A stretch of DNA of 14,164 nt. Origin: Candidatus Wallbacteria bacterium (GTDB lineage: Bacteria; Muiribacteriota; UBA6191; JACPRK01). Each line of letters opens with the position of its first letter. The first letter of the stretch is position 1. Position numbers and translations under genes: made by a program. Positions 1 through 7,341 of the stretch are shown here, in pieces. The stretch is from assembly GCA_016199905.1 (NCBI GenBank), contig JACQFU010000024.1:1-14164 (forward strand), read 5' to 3'. Under the pieces are notes generated by a model. The model ran no database searches. It saw only the letters and a list, made by a program, of their open reading frames with translations, and was not told where the DNA came from.

Positions 1-1
1 C

Positions 2-163
2 GACGTGGAGGTCCGGGAGCGAATCGTGTACGACGAGTCGGCCATCGACGCCTTGCTCGGCACAGACCCTCAGTTGAAGGCCGCCGCCGGATCGCTTCCG
101 GCTGCCAGGATGCTCGCCGGGAAAGTCGCGAGCGTCCGCGTCCACGCTCGCAAACAATCGTAG
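2..163 (+). CDS. C-terminal end of an unidentified protein (5' truncated by the window)
   Basis: An open frame enters at the left edge and runs 53 codons to a TAG at 161-163. It ends in the basic tail VRVHARKQS. The visible part (residues such as YDESAIDALL followed by an Ala-rich stretch) has protein-like composition and consistently GC-rich third positions, but is too short to assign a family. The next gene starts about 95 bp further on behind its own promoter-like -10, so the two are probably separate transcripts. The frame is fairly certain; the function is unknown. Confidence 0.55.
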   Translation, partial: DVEVRERIVYDESAIDALLGTDPQLKAAAGSLPAARMLAGKVASVRVHARKQS

Positions 164-199
164 TCGCTCCTCGCTGGACCGGTTCGTCTCCGAGAGGCT

Positions 200-205
200 T
201 ATACT
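200..205 (+). promoter_or_regulatory. Putative -10 box (TATACT) upstream of the 259 gene
   Basis: TATACT is a near-consensus sigma70-type -10. The weak -35 candidate TGGACC at 175-180 leaves a long 19-bp spacer. Transcription would begin around 212, giving a leader of about 47 nt with a good ribosome binding site. Prediction by eye only. Confidence 0.4.
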
Positions 206-258
206 GCCTCACGAACCAAGGCCCACACATCGATCGGCAACCAGGAAAAGGAGTCGAC

Positions 259-816
259 ATGAGCGCCGTGGAGATTCATCAGAGGTTCGTGCGCCAGGAC
301 GTACCCGGACTGAGGCGCCGGCAGTTCCGCGCAGCCAAGATCGACTTGTCGGTGTGGCAGAACTCCAACGGCGACGTCGTGCACTTTCGGGTGCTCGTGG
401 CGCCGGATCGGATCGTGGACTTCGAGGGCGGTAGTGGGCTTCACACCGCCCACGGCGTTCTGCCGGAGTTCGCCAAGGAGGGCGGCTGGAAGAGCGATGC
501 GGAGCCCGACGAGATCCGGTCGGTCGTTCCCGACAAGTTCATCGACCTGGGGAGCGTGAAGTCGGCCTTCGAGGAGCTGTCGCTCAATCCGCCCCGCGAC
601 CAGAAGCGCGTGTTGAAGTTCGTCGCACACGTCTTGTACCAGGCGCTCACGTCCCCGCACGGTCTGTTGAAGTTCGTGGAGGGGAAGCTGCCTTCCGGCC
701 TCGACTCGGTCCTGGGCAGCGGCGCCGACGCCGAGGCGATCCGGACGGCGGGCGAGAACAAGGCCAAGTTCCACGCCGTCTTCGAAAAGCTCCGGTCGTT
801 TCTGTCGACGGAGTAA
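259..816 (+). CDS. Hypothetical soluble protein, 185 aa
   Basis: ATG at 259 is preceded by AGGAG (about 248-252) at normal spacing, so the start is well supported. No family is recognised. The protein has no signal peptide or membrane helix. Residues 1-60 look beta-rich (for example LSVWQNSNGDVVHFRVLV), and the remainder is charged and helix-prone, with a Lys/Glu/Phe-rich C-terminal part (FHAVFEKLRSFLSTE). It is transcribed convergently with the lipase-ceramidase operon and faces its tail. An equally long antisense frame (199-969) exists but has Arg/Pro-rich shadow composition and no ribosome binding site. The gene is likely real; its function is unknown. Confidence 0.75.
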   Translation: MSAVEIHQRFVRQDVPGLRRRQFRAAKIDLSVWQNSNGDVVHFRVLVAPDRIVDFEGGSGLHTAHGVLPEFAKEGGWKSDAEPDEIRSVVPDKFIDLGSVKSAFEELSLNPPRDQKRVLKFVAHVLYQALTSPHGLLKFVEGKLPSGLDSVLGSGADAEAIRTAGENKAKFHAVFEKLRSFLSTE

Positions 817-825
817 TTGGAGCCA

Positions 826-899
826 CCGGGTCCTTCGACTCTGCGGCGGGGCCCGCCCGGACATGGCTTGGCACGCGCGGGGAAGGTCGACGGACCCGG
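826..899. repeat. Inverted repeat with nested GC hairpin between convergent genes
   Basis: The arms CCGGGTCCTTCGAC (826-839) and GTCGACGGACCCGG (886-899) are complementary at 13 of 14 positions. Between them lies a compact hairpin, GGCGG-GGC-CCGCC (845-857). The position between the stop codons of a plus gene (816) and a minus operon (950) fits a bidirectional transcription terminator. No T tract follows on either strand, so an intrinsic terminator is not proven. Confidence 0.45.
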
Positions 900-949
900 G
901 CGCTGCTCCGACCGGAGTTGAGGACCGCCCCCGTCTGTCTGCCGGCGCC

Positions 950-2467
950 CTATCGTCTGCGGCTCGCAAGCCGTTCGAGCTGGGCGGTCACCTGCTCCAC
1001 CAAGCTCGCGGACGTGCGCGGACCGTAGAGCGTGGCCATCGCCTCGTAGCCGCCTCGCTCGTACTCCTCCGGGGTCGTGACGTAGCCCATGTAACCGCCC
1101 GTCAGGCCGGCGACTAACGCCGGCCCAAGACCGTGGTCTCGGCCGGCATCTGCAATCTGTTCTCCCACGTCGAGGATCGGTTCGCACGGGACGGCCGCGA
1201 GCGCCCGGCCGGCGAGCCTGACCGCTACCAGCGGACCTCTCCCGTCGATGAGGCCCGCGATCGGAAGCTGCACGAACCGAGGCACCCACGAAACCATCAG
1301 CCCGGGACGGAACACGGCGGCAGGCGGAGTCCACTGCCCGCACGCCCAGTCGATTCCCGCCGTGGTCTGGGCCTGCGTCGTGCGGTACGCGTCGTTTGCG
1401 CGTCGCGCGATCTCGCTTCCGATCCGCTCCAGAGCTGCCTCCTCCGACTCCCCCTCTCTGCGGGCCGGCGCCTGGTCGCCCTCCGCGCCCTGCACGTGCA
1501 TCGCCACGGCGGACGGTCCCAGCAGGCCCTCCAGTCTCCGTTCGATGACACCTCCCACGTCCGCCGAAAGCAGCAAGTTGCGCTCGTCGAGCAGCGTCCC
1601 GTGGATCGGCCCCAGTACCAGGGCCGCCATGGGCCGGTCTCGAGCGTCGGAGACCCTGAGGATGTCGAAGCGAGTCGCGACCGGCCCGCCGTGGCCTCGC
1701 CGATTCACGACCAGCCCCTCGACCGGAAACGATCCCCAGCCGACGCGCGCGGGCACGAGCCTTCCGGCGGCCTCGCGGACCGCCGCTGTCAGCCGGTCGA
1801 CGACGAAGGTCGTGACGCCCTCGTGAGGAAGATCGGTCGCGATCCAGAGGAATCGGCTCCTCTGAAATGCGCCCGGACCCGAGTGGGCGTGCGTTGCGCT
1901 GACCAGGAGTAGATCGATGGGCGTGCCGCTCGCGCGCAGCCGATCCTGCACGGCCGCGGCGACGTCCTCGGTCACGGCGACCGCATCGACGCTGAGCCAG
2001 GCCACACGTCGTCCGCTTGCTTCCAGCACGATCGCCTTTGCGCGCACCGGATCGCGCTGCCCGCGGCTGGCCCGCAGGACATGGGCCACGTGGTGCGGAT
2101 CGAACTCGGGCTCGGGGATCGGGTGCAGGCGGCCGGCCGTACCGCCGAGCGGTAGGCCCCGCAGCGACTCCGGGAAATCGAGTCGGACCGCCGCCGCGCC
2201 GGCCGAGAGCTCACCATCGAGCGGGGCCGGCGGGGAAGCCGGCAGCTCCATCCGGCGTTCGGCCGGGGCCGGCGAGCGCAAGGCCCGGCGCGCCGTTTCC
2301 GGGATGTCGAGCAGCCGCAGGAAGGCGTCGAGGCCAGGGAGCCCCAAAAGCTCGGCGGCGGTGACGTCCGGGCGGATCGGGAAATCGGCCAGCTCGCAGG
2401 CCTCCGCGGACGCGCACGCGAGCAGCGCCGCGAATCCGAAAGACAAGACCGTAAGGATGCGGTTCAT
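950..2467 (-). CDS. Exported neutral/alkaline ceramidase-like hydrolase, probable lipoprotein
   Basis: The 505-aa protein matches the neutral (non-lysosomal) ceramidase family, zinc amidases that hydrolyse the N-acyl bond of ceramides. Visible family hallmarks are ATHAHSGPG (about 191-199, metal-binding His193 and His195), PIHGT with His289, SADVGG (Asp303), QGAEGDQAP (326-334) and, near the C-terminus, GYMGYVTTPEEYERGGYE (458-475), which matches the family's conserved Tyr-rich segment. The N-terminus is a signal peptide; LLAC at 15-18 is a possible lipobox, so it may be a lipoprotein. The chosen ATG at 2467 lies 4 bp after the lipase stop (TGA-aagg-ATG), implying translational coupling. Longer upstream starts lie inside the lipase gene, add an Arg/Ser-rich non-coding-like tail and are rejected. 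It is shorter than typical 650-750 aa ceramidases, lacking the C-terminal Ig-like domain. The substrate could be another N-acyl lipid. Confidence 0.8.
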   Translation of the reverse strand: MNRILTVLSFGFAALLACASAEACELADFPIRPDVTAAELLGLPGLDAFLRLLDIPETARRALRSPAPAERRMELPASPPAPLDGELSAGAAAVRLDFPESLRGLPLGGTAGRLHPIPEPEFDPHHVAHVLRASRGQRDPVRAKAIVLEASGRRVAWLSVDAVAVTEDVAAAVQDRLRASGTPIDLLLVSATHAHSGPGAFQRSRFLWIATDLPHEGVTTFVVDRLTAAVREAAGRLVPARVGWGSFPVEGLVVNRRGHGGPVATRFDILRVSDARDRPMAALVLGPIHGTLLDERNLLLSADVGGVIERRLEGLLGPSAVAMHVQGAEGDQAPARREGESEEAALERIGSEIARRANDAYRTTQAQTTAGIDWACGQWTPPAAVFRPGLMVSWVPRFVQLPIAGLIDGRGPLVAVRLAGRALAAVPCEPILDVGEQIADAGRDHGLGPALVAGLTGGYMGYVTTPEEYERGGYEAMATLYGPRTSASLVEQVTAQLERLASRRR

Positions 2468-2471
2468 CCTT

Positions 2472-3992
2472 TCAGTTCGATAGGACCGACCGAGGCTCCG
2501 GCGCCTCGAACCGCGACGCGACCTCTGCCGGCAGAGGGACCGGCTCCGACTGGGCGTGCAGCTCGTCGGCAAGCGCGGCCCTGTGGAACTGCTCCACGTC
2601 GTGCAGCACGGAGGTGAGCACGGCCGGGTCTGCCATCAACTCGGAGTGACTGCGCCCCGGGACCAGGTGCACGGCCGCCAGCTCCTTGCCTGCGAAGGTA
2701 CCGGACGGGAGATGGACGATCGGATCGGCCGAGCCCCAGCTCGGATGGAACTTCTCGAGCGCCCGTCGTTGCAGCTCGGCGGCCACGTGAAACTGGCCGC
2801 GCCCCCAGAGGTTCCTGTTCACGCCCTGGTAGGCGACGATGCGCGAAACGTGCGGATCGACCACGTTGAAGGCCCTCAGCCAGAGGTTGACCGGCATCCC
2901 GTAGAGGGCGATCGCCTCCGCGCCGATCGAGCCGTCGAAGTCGTCGAAGGCCAGCGAACGCATCCCCGCCGTATCGGGCTCCGTGCCCTGGTAGTGGCGC
3001 AGAAGCAGCGTGTTCAGAAGGCCGATCCTCCGGCCCACCAGCGCGTTGGCCTGGAGGAGCGACGATGTGACCGAACCGTGGTGCGGGGTCGCCACAGTGA
3101 CGATGCCCGCGACGCGGCCCCAGAACCTGGGGTCCGCGGCCACGAGTCGGCCCAGCAGCCCCCCGGCGCTATGTCCGACAAAGACGAAGCGGTTGCGGTG
3201 GAACTGCAGCCGCGGGAAGGTCCCGGCGATCAGCGAGGCGGCGGCCTTGGCCAGCTCGGGATAGGATGGACCCGGCCGGTAGGCGAGCCTGTAGAATTTG
3301 GCCCTGGGCCAGAGCGCGCGATAGGCCGGCATCTCCGCCAGCTTGGAGAACGTCGTGTCGCGCTGCGGGTCGAATGCCGGCGCGACGTCGCTGCCACTGT
3401 AGCCGTGCGCCAGGATGACGACGGTCCGATCTCCGAGCGGCTCCAGATCCTGCGGATCGGGGACCAACGCCAGTTCGGCCTCGCTCTCAGCACCAGGAGT
3501 ACCGACCCGAGACGCCGGGGCCGCGGGCATCCGCTCGACGAGGAACACGTCCTGAACGGGCTCGAAACAAGTCATCGCCAACTCGAAACGCAACCCGTCG
3601 CCTTCGCGTCGCGCGCCTCTTGCCCAGTAGCCGGAGCGCAGGGTTTGGCCGGCGGCCCGGATGGGTGCCACGACGTAGACATCGCTGGCCGCGCCGCGCG
3701 CCAGGACGGAAAGCTCGGGCAGAGGGCCTGTCGCCTCCGGATCGCTGGCGGGCCCTGCGGACCGCGTCAGGCGGAAGCCGCCGAGCACCCTCACCCCCTC
3801 CGGCAACAAGCTCGCCGAAGCCGGATCCACGGCACTCGTGGCGAAATCGCCGATGACTTCCGGACCAGGGTTGGCGGAAAATTCGAGCCTTGGGAGAGTG
3901 ACGGCCTGAGCCCGGGCCGCCGGTGCCAGGCCGGCGCCGAGGATCAAGACCGCCGCGAGCCATCGTGTGAACTGTCGTGATGCGAGGGTCAT
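2472..3992 (-). CDS. Secreted alpha/beta-hydrolase (lipase-like)
   Basis: A 506-aa exported hydrolase. Residues 1-30 form a signal peptide (hydrophobic WLAAVLILGAGLAP, then AARAQA as the likely cleavage site). After an N-terminal beta-rich region of about 190 residues comes the alpha/beta-hydrolase domain: oxyanion strand VVILAHGYSG (about 191-200), nucleophile elbow GHSAGG with Ser275, then VATPHHGS as in PGAP1/lipase-type proteins. Candidate acid and base are Asp423 (SADPIVHLPSG) and His449 (PGRSHSELM). ATG 3992 was chosen because GGGAG lies 6 nt upstream and the signal peptide begins there; the frame extends to 4061 without a ribosome binding site. It is first in an operon with a ceramidase-like gene, so both probably attack exogenous lipids. 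The exact ester substrate is not predictable. Confidence 0.82.
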   Translation of the reverse strand: MTLASRQFTRWLAAVLILGAGLAPAARAQAVTLPRLEFSANPGPEVIGDFATSAVDPASASLLPEGVRVLGGFRLTRSAGPASDPEATGPLPELSVLARGAASDVYVVAPIRAAGQTLRSGYWARGARREGDGLRFELAMTCFEPVQDVFLVERMPAAPASRVGTPGAESEAELALVPDPQDLEPLGDRTVVILAHGYSGSDVAPAFDPQRDTTFSKLAEMPAYRALWPRAKFYRLAYRPGPSYPELAKAAASLIAGTFPRLQFHRNRFVFVGHSAGGLLGRLVAADPRFWGRVAGIVTVATPHHGSVTSSLLQANALVGRRIGLLNTLLLRHYQGTEPDTAGMRSLAFDDFDGSIGAEAIALYGMPVNLWLRAFNVVDPHVSRIVAYQGVNRNLWGRGQFHVAAELQRRALEKFHPSWGSADPIVHLPSGTFAGKELAAVHLVPGRSHSELMADPAVLTSVLHDVEQFHRAALADELHAQSEPVPLPAEVASRFEAPEPRSVLSN

Positions 3993-3998
3993 CTGAAG

Positions 3999-4003
3999 CT
4001 CCC
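3999..4003 (-). promoter_or_regulatory. Ribosome binding site of the lipase gene
   Basis: GGGAG read on the minus strand, 6 nt before the ATG at 3992. It decides that start over the longer frame beginning at 4061. Confidence 0.6.
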
Positions 4004-4110
4004 AATGCCCCCGAGGACGGGCTACTCGAGACAAGGGCAGGGATGCGATCGGTCTGGCCACTCCGGTCCCCTGTCACCACCTGCGGGTGCGGGGCGCCTG
4101 GAAGTGCGTG

Positions 4111-4139
4111 ATTCTAGCTCCCCACAGCCCGAATGTCCA
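4111..4139 (-). promoter_or_regulatory. Promoter of the lipase-ceramidase operon
   Basis: On the minus strand TGGACA (4139-4134) and TAGAAT (4116-4111) are separated by exactly 17 bp. Transcription would start near 4104, leaving a leader of about 110 nt before the lipase ATG. Both hexamers are one or two bases from sigma70 consensus in otherwise GC-rich DNA. Confidence 0.55.
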
Positions 4140-4213
4140 GCCCGAGTCTCACGGAGCCATTTGAGCTGTGGCCGTCTCTGTCTTGGTGGGGGCGGGTCTG
4201 GAGCCCCCTCACT

Positions 4214-4493
4214 CACTCCGGTAGCGAGTGGCCGGCAGACTCTCGTACCGTCCTGTTGACTCCTGGCTCGAACTTGGTGGGTTACCCGCCGCCGGTGCCC
4301 TCCAACGTGACGGCGGAAGAGCTGGCTCGACAGGCGGGAGGGGCTTCGCTGTTGATCTTGAGCACCCCCGACGGCAGATTCTCGCCCTGCATCGAAGGGC
4401 TCGCTCCGGGGCCCGCCTCCCCTTGGCGAGGGTCAGGGTCTGCTGCTGGTGGTACCCGGCTCGGGCACTGTCCGTCTGTCGCCGGCCGAGTGA
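4214..4493 (+). pseudogene. Decayed C-terminal remnant of a secreted protein with an 'NLVGYP' module
   Basis: Reading plus-strand frame 2 gives SRTVLLTPGSNLVGYPPP and continues to IEGLAPGP near 4413. The sequence then resumes in frame 3 (codons starting at 4425) as GEGQGLLLVVPGSGTVRL, ending at TGA 4491-4493. The two pieces together parallel the tail of the minus-strand remnant at 4630 (VAGLNLIGYPGP, then EPGRGYILVETRSETLAL, then stop), so this is one C-terminal domain split by a frameshift around 4413-4424. No N-terminal part, start codon or ribosome binding site is visible; 4140-4213 holds nothing recognisable. The left boundary is approximate. Nearby genes show no functional link. Confidence 0.6.
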
Positions 4494-4542
4494 TTCGGCG
4501 GTACCCAAACCTTCCCTCGCCTTGCGGCAACCGTTACAGATG

Positions 4543-4572
4543 GGCCTTGTGCAGTCGCAAAATCACAAAGCC
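4543..4572 (-). terminator. Hairpin between two convergent gene remnants, possible terminator
   Basis: On the minus strand GGCTTTGTG and CACAAGGCC form a 9-bp stem (one U-G pair) with a 12-nt loop. It lies 58-87 nt beyond the TGA at 4632-4630. There is no U tract, so intrinsic termination is doubtful. Confidence 0.25.
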
Positions 4573-4629
4573 GGCCTGCGCGAATGCTCTTGCCCGATCG
4601 CTTCGAGGCAGGCGCGGCACAGCGTGCGC

Positions 4630-5714
4630 TCACGGCCCCGGCAACGCGAGGGTCTCGGAGCGAGTCTCGACCAGGATGTACCCGCGGCCGGGCTCGATCG
4701 GGAACGCCGGAATACCGAGCCCGGGAACGAACACTTCGAAGTGCGTGGCGCCCGGCGGGCCGCCGACGTTCGGCTCGACCCGGGCGAGGAAGACGGCGTT
4801 GGGGGCCAGGCCGAGCAGGCGATCGGCCGTGCCGATCGCTGCAGGGACGCTCGGGCCTGGATAGCCGATCAGGTTGAGGCCCGCCACGAGAGGAACTTTC
4901 AGACTGGCGGTCGACCAGGCCAGACCCGAGACGGAGAGGGTGAACACGTCGTGTCCCCGCGGCACCACCAGATAGGCCCTGGCGGCCGCCACGCTCTCGG
5001 CTTGCAGTCCGCCGCTGCCTCCACCCAGCACGAAGCGGCCGCGACCGTCTGCGTCGGAGCGAGACGGTATGAGGACCGAGGCGCCCGAGTCCCCGGCGAG
5101 ATCCTGCAGGCTCCACGCTCGACCCGCGGTCGCCGCGGCGAGCAGCAGCGACACGAGGGCGTGTTGCCATCGAATCCGAACCGACCGTCCAGCCGCACGT
5201 ACGGAGCGAGCTGCGTCCCGGAGACCGAAAGCGGGTCGGGAAAGCCTGCCAGGCCCCCGGGCAGCGGGCGCGGGTCGAGGTCGACCGAGACGCCGGCGCT
5301 CGCTGTCGGACGCAAGACCGACGCCGGCCCCTGCTGGGTCCAGCCCGGCCGGGTGACGTGCGCCTCGAAGATCCGCACGGCGGCGGGAGGACTATGAGGC
5401 TCGCCGGCCACTTGCGGTTGGAACGTGAGCTGGGCGAGCACTCCAGGACCCACGGTCGTGAGACCTCCCGAGGAGGCCGATGGAGCGAGCTCCAAGTCGA
5501 GGAACGGGGTCGTGAACACCTGAGAAGAGAGATTGAATCCTCTGGCCGCGGGCCCGGCGGCGGTCCCCAGGAGGTGCAACGCGCCGTCGTCGACGTCCAC
5601 GATCAACCCGAGCACGGAGACGGGAGCCGAGGTGCCGTGAGGGGCGTGCTTGTGGGGAGCCCGCTGCCTCTCCCCCTGGCAGATCGGACTCAATCCGTAT
5701 ACGATCGTTTCCAT
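4630..5714 (-). pseudogene. Frameshifted gene for a secreted cohesin-like/'NLIGYP' repeat protein
   Basis: Two minus-strand frames together make one protein-like sequence. The upstream frame (about 5620 to 5160) contains GLTTVGPGVLAQLTFQPQ, typical of cohesin-like beta-sandwich domains, and ends in YVRLDGRFGFDGNTP. Sense then moves to another frame near 5150-5165, giving LLLAAATAGRAWSLQDLAG, then VPLVAGLNLIGYPGP, VEPNVGG and FPIEPGRGYILVETRSE before TGA 4632-4630. The second frame could start alone at GTG 5154, but it has no ribosome binding site. The apparent N-terminus METIVYG (start 5714) is the reverse complement of the promoter of the divergent 5716 gene, so the true 5' end is probably lost or further in. 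Exported signal peptide not seen. The gene is either a pseudogene or carries one sequencing frameshift. Confidence 0.6.
5698..5705 (+). promoter_or_regulatory. Extended -10 box (TATACGAT) of the MNT/HEPN pair
   Basis: TATACGAT lies 10 nt before the ATG at 5716, with no Shine-Dalgarno sequence between. The transcript would be leaderless or nearly so. The same octamer occurs before the rhodanese-channel gene at 7328-7335. Confidence 0.45.
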
Positions 5715-5715
5715 C

Positions 5716-6432
5716 ATGAAACCAGTACAACCGTCGGCCGGACTGGCCGCTGCCTTGTTCGGCCTCGCCCGGCGCCGGGTGCTGACGCTGCTGCTCTGCG
5801 GCCCCGACAGCCGACTCCATCTTCGCGAAATAGCCCGGAGGACGTCCGTGAGCCAGGGGGCTGTCCACCGAGAGTGCAATCGACTGACACGCGCGGGGTT
5901 CCTGACCCGAAGCACGGCCGGCAATCAGGTCCACTATCAGGCCGATCGGTCCTGTCCCATCTTCGAGGAACTCCGGACAATCTTCCTGAAGACCGAAGGT
6001 CTCGCGCTGCCGCTGCGAGTCGCGCTGCTCCCGCTTGCGGCTCGGATCCGTGTCGCCTTCGTGTACGGGTCAATCGCGTCCGGGTCTGCGATTGCGGAAA
6101 GCGACGTCGACGTCCTGGTCGTCGGTGACCTCGCCTTTCGTGAAGTCGTCCGTGCTCTGTCGCCTTCCGAGTTCGCCATCGGAAGAGAGATCAATCCCTC
6201 TGTCTTTCGAGAAGCGGAATTTCGGGACAAACTCCGCCACGGCCATCACTTCTTGACGTCTGTGCTTCGCGGGCCCAAGATCTTCCTCCTTGGAGATGAG
6301 CACGAACTTCACCGACTGGACCCACAGCGGCTGGTTGGTTCCGCACCAGACGAGCCGGCAAGAAGTCGGGGACCTACTGGCGGTGATCGAAAGGGACCTC
6401 GCCGACAGCCAGGTCGGCGGACTGAGCGCTGA
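5716..6432 (+). CDS. MNT-type nucleotidyltransferase with N-terminal winged helix
   Basis: A 238-aa protein. Residues 18-75 form a winged helix-turn-helix (LHLREIARRTSVSQGAVHRE, then a basic wing). The nucleotidyltransferase domain follows, with YGSIASGSAIAESDVDV at 117-133: Gly118-Ser119 and the metal-binding Asp130/Asp132 match the GS-x10-DxD pattern. Such minimal nucleotidyltransferases pair with HEPN proteins, and in studied pairs (e.g. MntA/HepT) they AMPylate the HEPN toxin; that role is inferred here. ATG 5716 is chosen because the HTH begins right after it and a -10 box lies 10 nt upstream; the longer frame from 5650 runs through that promoter. The last 45 or so residues are Arg/Pro/Gly-rich and overlap the next gene, so that tail may not be conserved. 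The winged helix suggests autoregulation. Confidence 0.82.
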   Translation: MKPVQPSAGLAAALFGLARRRVLTLLLCGPDSRLHLREIARRTSVSQGAVHRECNRLTRAGFLTRSTAGNQVHYQADRSCPIFEELRTIFLKTEGLALPLRVALLPLAARIRVAFVYGSIASGSAIAESDVDVLVVGDLAFREVVRALSPSEFAIGREINPSVFREAEFRDKLRHGHHFLTSVLRGPKIFLLGDEHELHRLDPQRLVGSAPDEPARSRGPTGGDRKGPRRQPGRRTER

Positions 6433-6775
6433 CTGGCGGTTGGCGATCGCTTACAACGCCGCTCTGCAAGCCGCGACCGTCGCCCTCTATGCATGTGGCT
6501 ACAGGGCGTCGCGTGAAGCTCATCACTTCCGGGTGTTCCAGACCCTATCTCTTACGATCGGTAGTGCCTCCGACGTGATTGCCACCCTCGACCACTTTAG
6601 GAAGAAGCGAAATCAGGGAGGATACGAAGTGTCTGGCGCCACGTCTGAATTGGAAGCCGAGGAGATGCTCGCGCTGGCCACCCGACTCGCTGCCGAGGTG
6701 TGCGCCTGGCTGGATGCGCACCACCCCGCGCTTCGGCGCAGCTACCCCCGACGTTTTGTTCCGCGGAGTCGATAG
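6296..6775 (+). CDS. HEPN-domain protein, partner of the MNT gene
   Basis: An alpha-helical 159-aa protein of the HEPN type: AIAYNAALQAATVALYACGYR (about 50-70) followed by HH, then FRKKRNQGGYE (101-111) and an acidic-hydrophobic C-terminal helix. HEPN proteins in such pairs are usually RNases of toxin-antitoxin systems with an R-x4-6-H motif. Here the usual site near RNQGGYE has Tyr where His would be expected, while R70-x5-H76 fits the spacing, so the nuclease activity is uncertain. ATG 6296 is preceded by GGAG with almost no spacing; TTG 6290 is the alternative. It overlaps the MNT frame by 137 nt in another frame, implying coupled translation. Confident on family, moderate on the start. 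Confidence 0.8.
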   Translation: MSTNFTDWTHSGWLVPHQTSRQEVGDLLAVIERDLADSQVGGLSADWRLAIAYNAALQAATVALYACGYRASREAHHFRVFQTLSLTIGSASDVIATLDHFRKKRNQGGYEVSGATSELEAEEMLALATRLAAEVCAWLDAHHPALRRSYPRRFVPRSR

Positions 6776-6846
6776 ACGGTGACTACGGAAGCGGTCGGAA
6801 CTGGTCGCTGCGAGGGTCGAACGGGCCCGTCACGGAGGACCGGCTC

Positions 6847-6877
6847 TTGACGCGCATCATCCGCCAGGAATTACGCT
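6847..6877 (+). promoter_or_regulatory. Possible promoter of the truncated epimerase gene
   Basis: TTGACG (6847-6852) is a good -35; the -10 is poor, either ATTACG at 17 bp or TACGCT at 19 bp spacing. A strong ribosome binding site GGGAGGA (6883-6889) follows, 7 nt before ATG 6897. Confidence 0.35.
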
Positions 6878-6896
6878 GGCGTGGGAGGACTCCATC

Positions 6897-7325
6897 ATGA
6901 AGATATTCGTCATTGGCGGCACTCGGTTCTTCGGTCTCGACGCAGTCCGGATGTTGGTCGAACACGGCGCCGAAGTGACTGTCCTCTCGAGGCGCGCGCT
7001 GCCCGACGAGCTTGCCGGCAAGGCGCGGGGTGTCGTCGCCGACAGAAACGACGCGACGGCGCTGGGGGCGATGGGCGAAACCGCTTTCGATGCCGTGTTC
7101 GATAACGTCGCGAGGACGGCCGAGGACGTGCGAAACGTCCTCGATCGCCTCGAAGGCACATGCGACCACTACTTGCTGACCAGCACCGCATCCGTCTACC
7201 AGACCGCCGATGCCTACCGCTCGCTCACGGAGGAGGACGCCAGGCTCGACGATAGCGGATTCGTCTCGGAGTCGCCCTACGCCACGGGCAAGCGAGCCGC
7301 CGAGCGCGCGCTGCAATCCGGAGTC
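6897..7325 (+). pseudogene. NAD-dependent epimerase/dehydratase, 3'-truncated
   Basis: A well-formed gene start (GGGAGGA then ATG 6897) encodes MKIFVIGGTRFFGLDAVRML, a Rossmann fold with the NAD-binding GGTRFFG loop. It continues to LLTSTASVYQ (catalytic Ser region) and SPYATGKRAAE with the YxxxK pair of extended short-chain dehydrogenases. About residue 142 (LQSG) the similarity stops, and the promoter and start of the rhodanese-channel gene follow directly. The frame itself stays open to 7868 but there it only shadows that gene. Relatives are about 300-350 aa, so the substrate-binding half is missing. The enzyme cannot be functional as read. A deletion fused the two loci, or the assembly is chimeric; the breakpoint is about 7312-7327. 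Confidence 0.75.
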
Positions 7326-7327
7326 GG

Positions 7328-7335
7328 TATACGAT
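7328..7335 (+). promoter_or_regulatory. Leaderless-type -10 box (TATACGAT) of the rhodanese-channel gene
   Basis: TACGAT (7330-7335) is followed by 6 nt and then ATG 7342, the TANNNT-N6-start geometry of leaderless genes. There is no Shine-Dalgarno sequence. No -35 hexamer is evident at 16-18 bp upstream, where epimerase sequence lies. Confidence 0.5.
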
Positions 7336-7341
7336 GTCACC

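Noticed and set aside
199..969. Long minus-strand open frame opposite the 259-816 gene
   Set aside because: Arg/Pro/Leu-rich shadow of a GC-rich gene; no ribosome binding site or recognisable motif, and the plus frame has AGGAG and normal composition.
2473..2572. N-terminal extension of the ceramidase-like frame to 2572
   Set aside because: It lies inside the lipase gene, is Arg/Ser-rich and precedes a clear signal peptide starting at 2467.
4228..5397. 389-codon plus-strand frame
   Set aside because: Composition is of shadow type; the meaningful sense in this stretch is in other frames (plus remnant to 4493, minus remnant from 4630).
5690..5714. METIVYG as the true start of the minus-strand secreted protein
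   Set aside because: It is the reverse complement of the TATACGAT promoter of the divergent nucleotidyltransferase gene.
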